From Bacteroidota bacterium (lineage in GTDB: Bacteria > Bacteroidota > Bacteroidia > Chitinophagales > Saprospiraceae), in contig JAIUPL010000001.1 in NCBI GenBank assembly GCA_020160935.1, positions 372,001-436,000 on the forward strand: a stretch of 64,000 nucleotides of DNA, in the 5' to 3' direction. Within the stretch, counting starts at the first letter, position 1, and every line of letters starts with the position of its first letter. A model generated the notes under the pieces. It was given only the letters and a program-made list of their open reading frames with translations. It did not search any database and was not told the origin of the DNA. Position numbers and translations under genes: made by a program. Positions 62,056-64,000 of this stretch are shown one piece after another.

Positions 62056-63997
62056 GCACGTTCCAAGGGATGCTGATATTGACAAAAGTGCCGCGGCCGG
62101 TTGCCGATTCCAGGTGCAGCGTTCCGCGCAATACTTCCACCCGGGTGCGGATATTGGCCAGCCCGATACCATCAGACGGGTTATCAGCAGCAGTATCAAA
62201 CCCGATACCATTGTCTTCCACGGTCAGGAGCAATAATCCCTGATGTTCGAGCACCTGCACGCTGGTAAGTGTTGCCTGCGCGTGTTTGAGTACATTGGCC
62301 ATCAATTCCTGAACGATGCGGTAAAGGTGGATTTTTACAAGACGGTCTACCTTTTCAGGATCAAACTTTGCGTAAAATTGAATATCGAGGCTTGGCTGGG
62401 CATTGCGGCACCGAATTACAAGGTCTTCGAGCGCCACCCGCAGGTCGGTTTTTTCGAGGGCTTTCGACATCAGGTCGTGGGAAATACTGCGCAATTCCCG
62501 ATATGTTTCTTCCAGATCAGTGGTAACGGAGGCCAGTTGTTCTGACAGCCCCAATTGATTGTCCATGCTGTCGCGCAAGTGGTCTATTTGCATATTGATA
62601 GCCGCCAGTTGAACGCAGGCGCCGTCATGAAGTTCGCGGGCGATGCGGCGGCGCTCGTTTTCGACGCCAAGAATCAGCGCCTGAAGACCTTCCTCCCGGG
62701 CTTGCGCAATTTTCATCTGGGTGCGTCGGTCTTTTTCCAGTAAACGCATGAATTTCTGCATGGAGAAATTGAACACCAGCAGCATTTCAAAAAAGAAGGC
62801 GGCCATTACCGGTACCGGCACATAGAAAGTCTGGGTGGTGAATACCAGTTTTTTCGTGAAAATATTGTCCGGCGCCCATGCTGTCAGGTTGTATCCCAAT
62901 GCCTGTAAGGATGTTGTAGCCAGGCCTATAAAATTCAAAATGACCACCAAAAACAGCGCGGCAGAGCGCCTGCGTCTTTTCAGAAAAAACTCCTTCAAAG
63001 CCCACAGCATGATAACCAGGCAGAAAAAAAAGAGATAAACACAAAAGAAAACATACCCTGCATGCATCAGGCTGGCGTAAATACCTGAAAATGGCCCCCA
63101 AACGGTGTAAATGCTCTGTACCAGCAAGGCCATCAGGAAAATTCCAATTGTTACGCCGAGAAAAATATTGAGTCTGCGGGCATTGCGCGCCAGATCAAAA
63201 TACGCCTGGAAAAACCAAATGCCGAGTATCAGACGCACGTTGTTGAGCGCCAGCGGCACTACGAATTGCAAACGGGGATATTCGGGCCATATATACTGGA
63301 ATCCGTGCCCCAGAAACGCCGAGATAAAGCAGGCTGTAAGTAGAACATACCCAAAATAATACCACTGAAACCGCTGCCGGGTAACGGAAAATACAAAGGC
63401 TGACAGGATGAGGTACAAGGAACAAAATACGAAAAAAACCGTCAGCAGAATGTCTTCATATCGCCGGATTACCCCTTCGCGGGTGTCGTAATCCACGATG
63501 AGAATATTGGAATTGGGCAGAAAATCGCGGGCGATGGACAAATACACCTGGCAGGAATCGCCTTTTTCCAGGTGCAGCGGAAACATAAAATTGCGGCGTT
63601 GCACCGGTCGATGAGAAAACGGAAACGATGCGCCAGTGGAAAATGCTGTATCGACCTGTCCACGGCCGTTTACCTGAAAAAAAGAAAGTTTGGGAATGAG
63701 TGGATTTACCACCTCTACTGTAAATACCCTGCTGTATTCGGCCTGGTTGACTACCTTGAAACGGAGCCAGATCGTTTCATGGCGGTATCCGCGCACGAAC
63801 GGCAGACTTTCCAGTGGCTGAAAGACACGTTGCTGCACTTGCCCGATGTCCAGCGCATTCGCGGTGTCCTCCAGCACTTCCAGTTGTGTATGCAGTACTT
63901 CAAAAACCGTGTCTTTCAGAAAACAGGCCGGCGATTGTGCCGCCGCGGGCCTACAGGTCAGCAAGATGCCCGCGCATATGGTCAGGAGTCGTTTCAT
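62033..63997 (-). CDS. Sensor histidine kinase with 7TMR-DISM sensor (NarX-type kinase core)
   Basis: 654 residues. A signal peptide (to PAAAQ) leads into a periplasmic 7TMR-DISM extracellular domain (about 25-165, with ETIWLRFKVVNQAE), then seven membrane segments (about 185-400). The kinase core is the HisKA_3 type: ERRRIARELHDGA with phosphoacceptor His457. The ATPase domain follows with QELMANVLKHAQ (N box), VEDNGIGFD and GIGLANIRTRVE. This core type pairs with NarL-type regulators such as the convergent neighbour. The DISM domain often senses carbohydrates; the ligand here is unknown. The start lies four bases from the window edge. Confidence 0.92.
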   Translation of the reverse strand: MKRLLTICAGILLTCRPAAAQSPACFLKDTVFEVLHTQLEVLEDTANALDIGQVQQRVFQPLESLPFVRGYRHETIWLRFKVVNQAEYSRVFTVEVVNPLIPKLSFFQVNGRGQVDTAFSTGASFPFSHRPVQRRNFMFPLHLEKGDSCQVYLSIARDFLPNSNILIVDYDTREGVIRRYEDILLTVFFVFCSLYLILSAFVFSVTRQRFQWYYFGYVLLTACFISAFLGHGFQYIWPEYPRLQFVVPLALNNVRLILGIWFFQAYFDLARNARRLNIFLGVTIGIFLMALLVQSIYTVWGPFSGIYASLMHAGYVFFCVYLFFFCLVIMLWALKEFFLKRRRRSAALFLVVILNFIGLATTSLQALGYNLTAWAPDNIFTKKLVFTTQTFYVPVPVMAAFFFEMLLVFNFSMQKFMRLLEKDRRTQMKIAQAREEGLQALILGVENERRRIARELHDGACVQLAAINMQIDHLRDSMDNQLGLSEQLASVTTDLEETYRELRSISHDLMSKALEKTDLRVALEDLVIRCRNAQPSLDIQFYAKFDPEKVDRLVKIHLYRIVQELMANVLKHAQATLTSVQVLEHQGLLLLTVEDNGIGFDTAADNPSDGIGLANIRTRVEVLRGTLHLESATGRGTFVNISIPWNVLTTGHAV

Positions 63998-64000
63998 AGG

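Overview
The window is chromosomal DNA of a Bacteroidota bacterium, probably from the Saprospiria/Chitinophagia side of the phylum. The evidence is the type IX secretion (T9SS) genes sprA, porZ and gldE, secreted proteins ending in T9SS type A or type B sorting domains, Bacteroidota-only families (DUF4783, ribosomal protein Thx, the misnamed 'asparagine synthetase B' family), and promoters of the phylum's form TAnnTTTG at -7. I see no phage, plasmid, transposase, rRNA or CRISPR. Fifty-four protein genes and one tRNA-Gln are supported. The beta-mannosidase at the left edge is cut by the window.

Layout. 1-5.2 kb: partial GH2 beta-mannosidase, a Prx6-like protein without its peroxidatic cysteine, tRNA-Gln(TTG), and small secreted or ribosomal genes on the minus strand. 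5.4-9.1 kb: a tight minus-strand run trxA, M15 peptidase, thioredoxin-like protein, nadC, methyltransferase, ABA4-like membrane protein. 9.3-23 kb: secretion block, with two type B T9SS cargo proteins flanking an orphan tolC and the 7.7-kb sprA. 23-30.6 kb: polyprenyl synthase, serC, YgjP-like peptidase, truncated haemoglobin, pckA, unknowns. 30.7-40 kb: degenerate rhodanese, sterol-desaturase family protein, amidohydrolase, DUF58, TrpR-like regulator, citrate synthase, Crp/Fnr regulator, GH20 hexosaminidase. 40-51.7 kb: glutamine amidotransferase, aroQ, porZ, S9 peptidase, then mutY-ssb-gldE. 51.7-64 kb: hydrolases, metF, a TMTC-like membrane protein, VanW, a TPR lipoprotein, and a convergent response regulator/histidine kinase pair.

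The most striking content is not coding. Seventeen intergenic sites carry long, often near-perfect inverted repeats. Their outer arms are tandem heptamers or decamers, and their inner stems and apical loops fall into at least two homologous families. They start or end almost exactly at stop codons. They lie in all the convergent gaps that have room and in none of the nine divergent gaps. One is nested inside another, one palindrome runs back into the coding sequence of tolC, and some supply stop codons, a start codon or a promoter to neighbouring genes. They look like a dispersed family of 3'-end-associated hairpins and are the main candidate here for an undescribed system.
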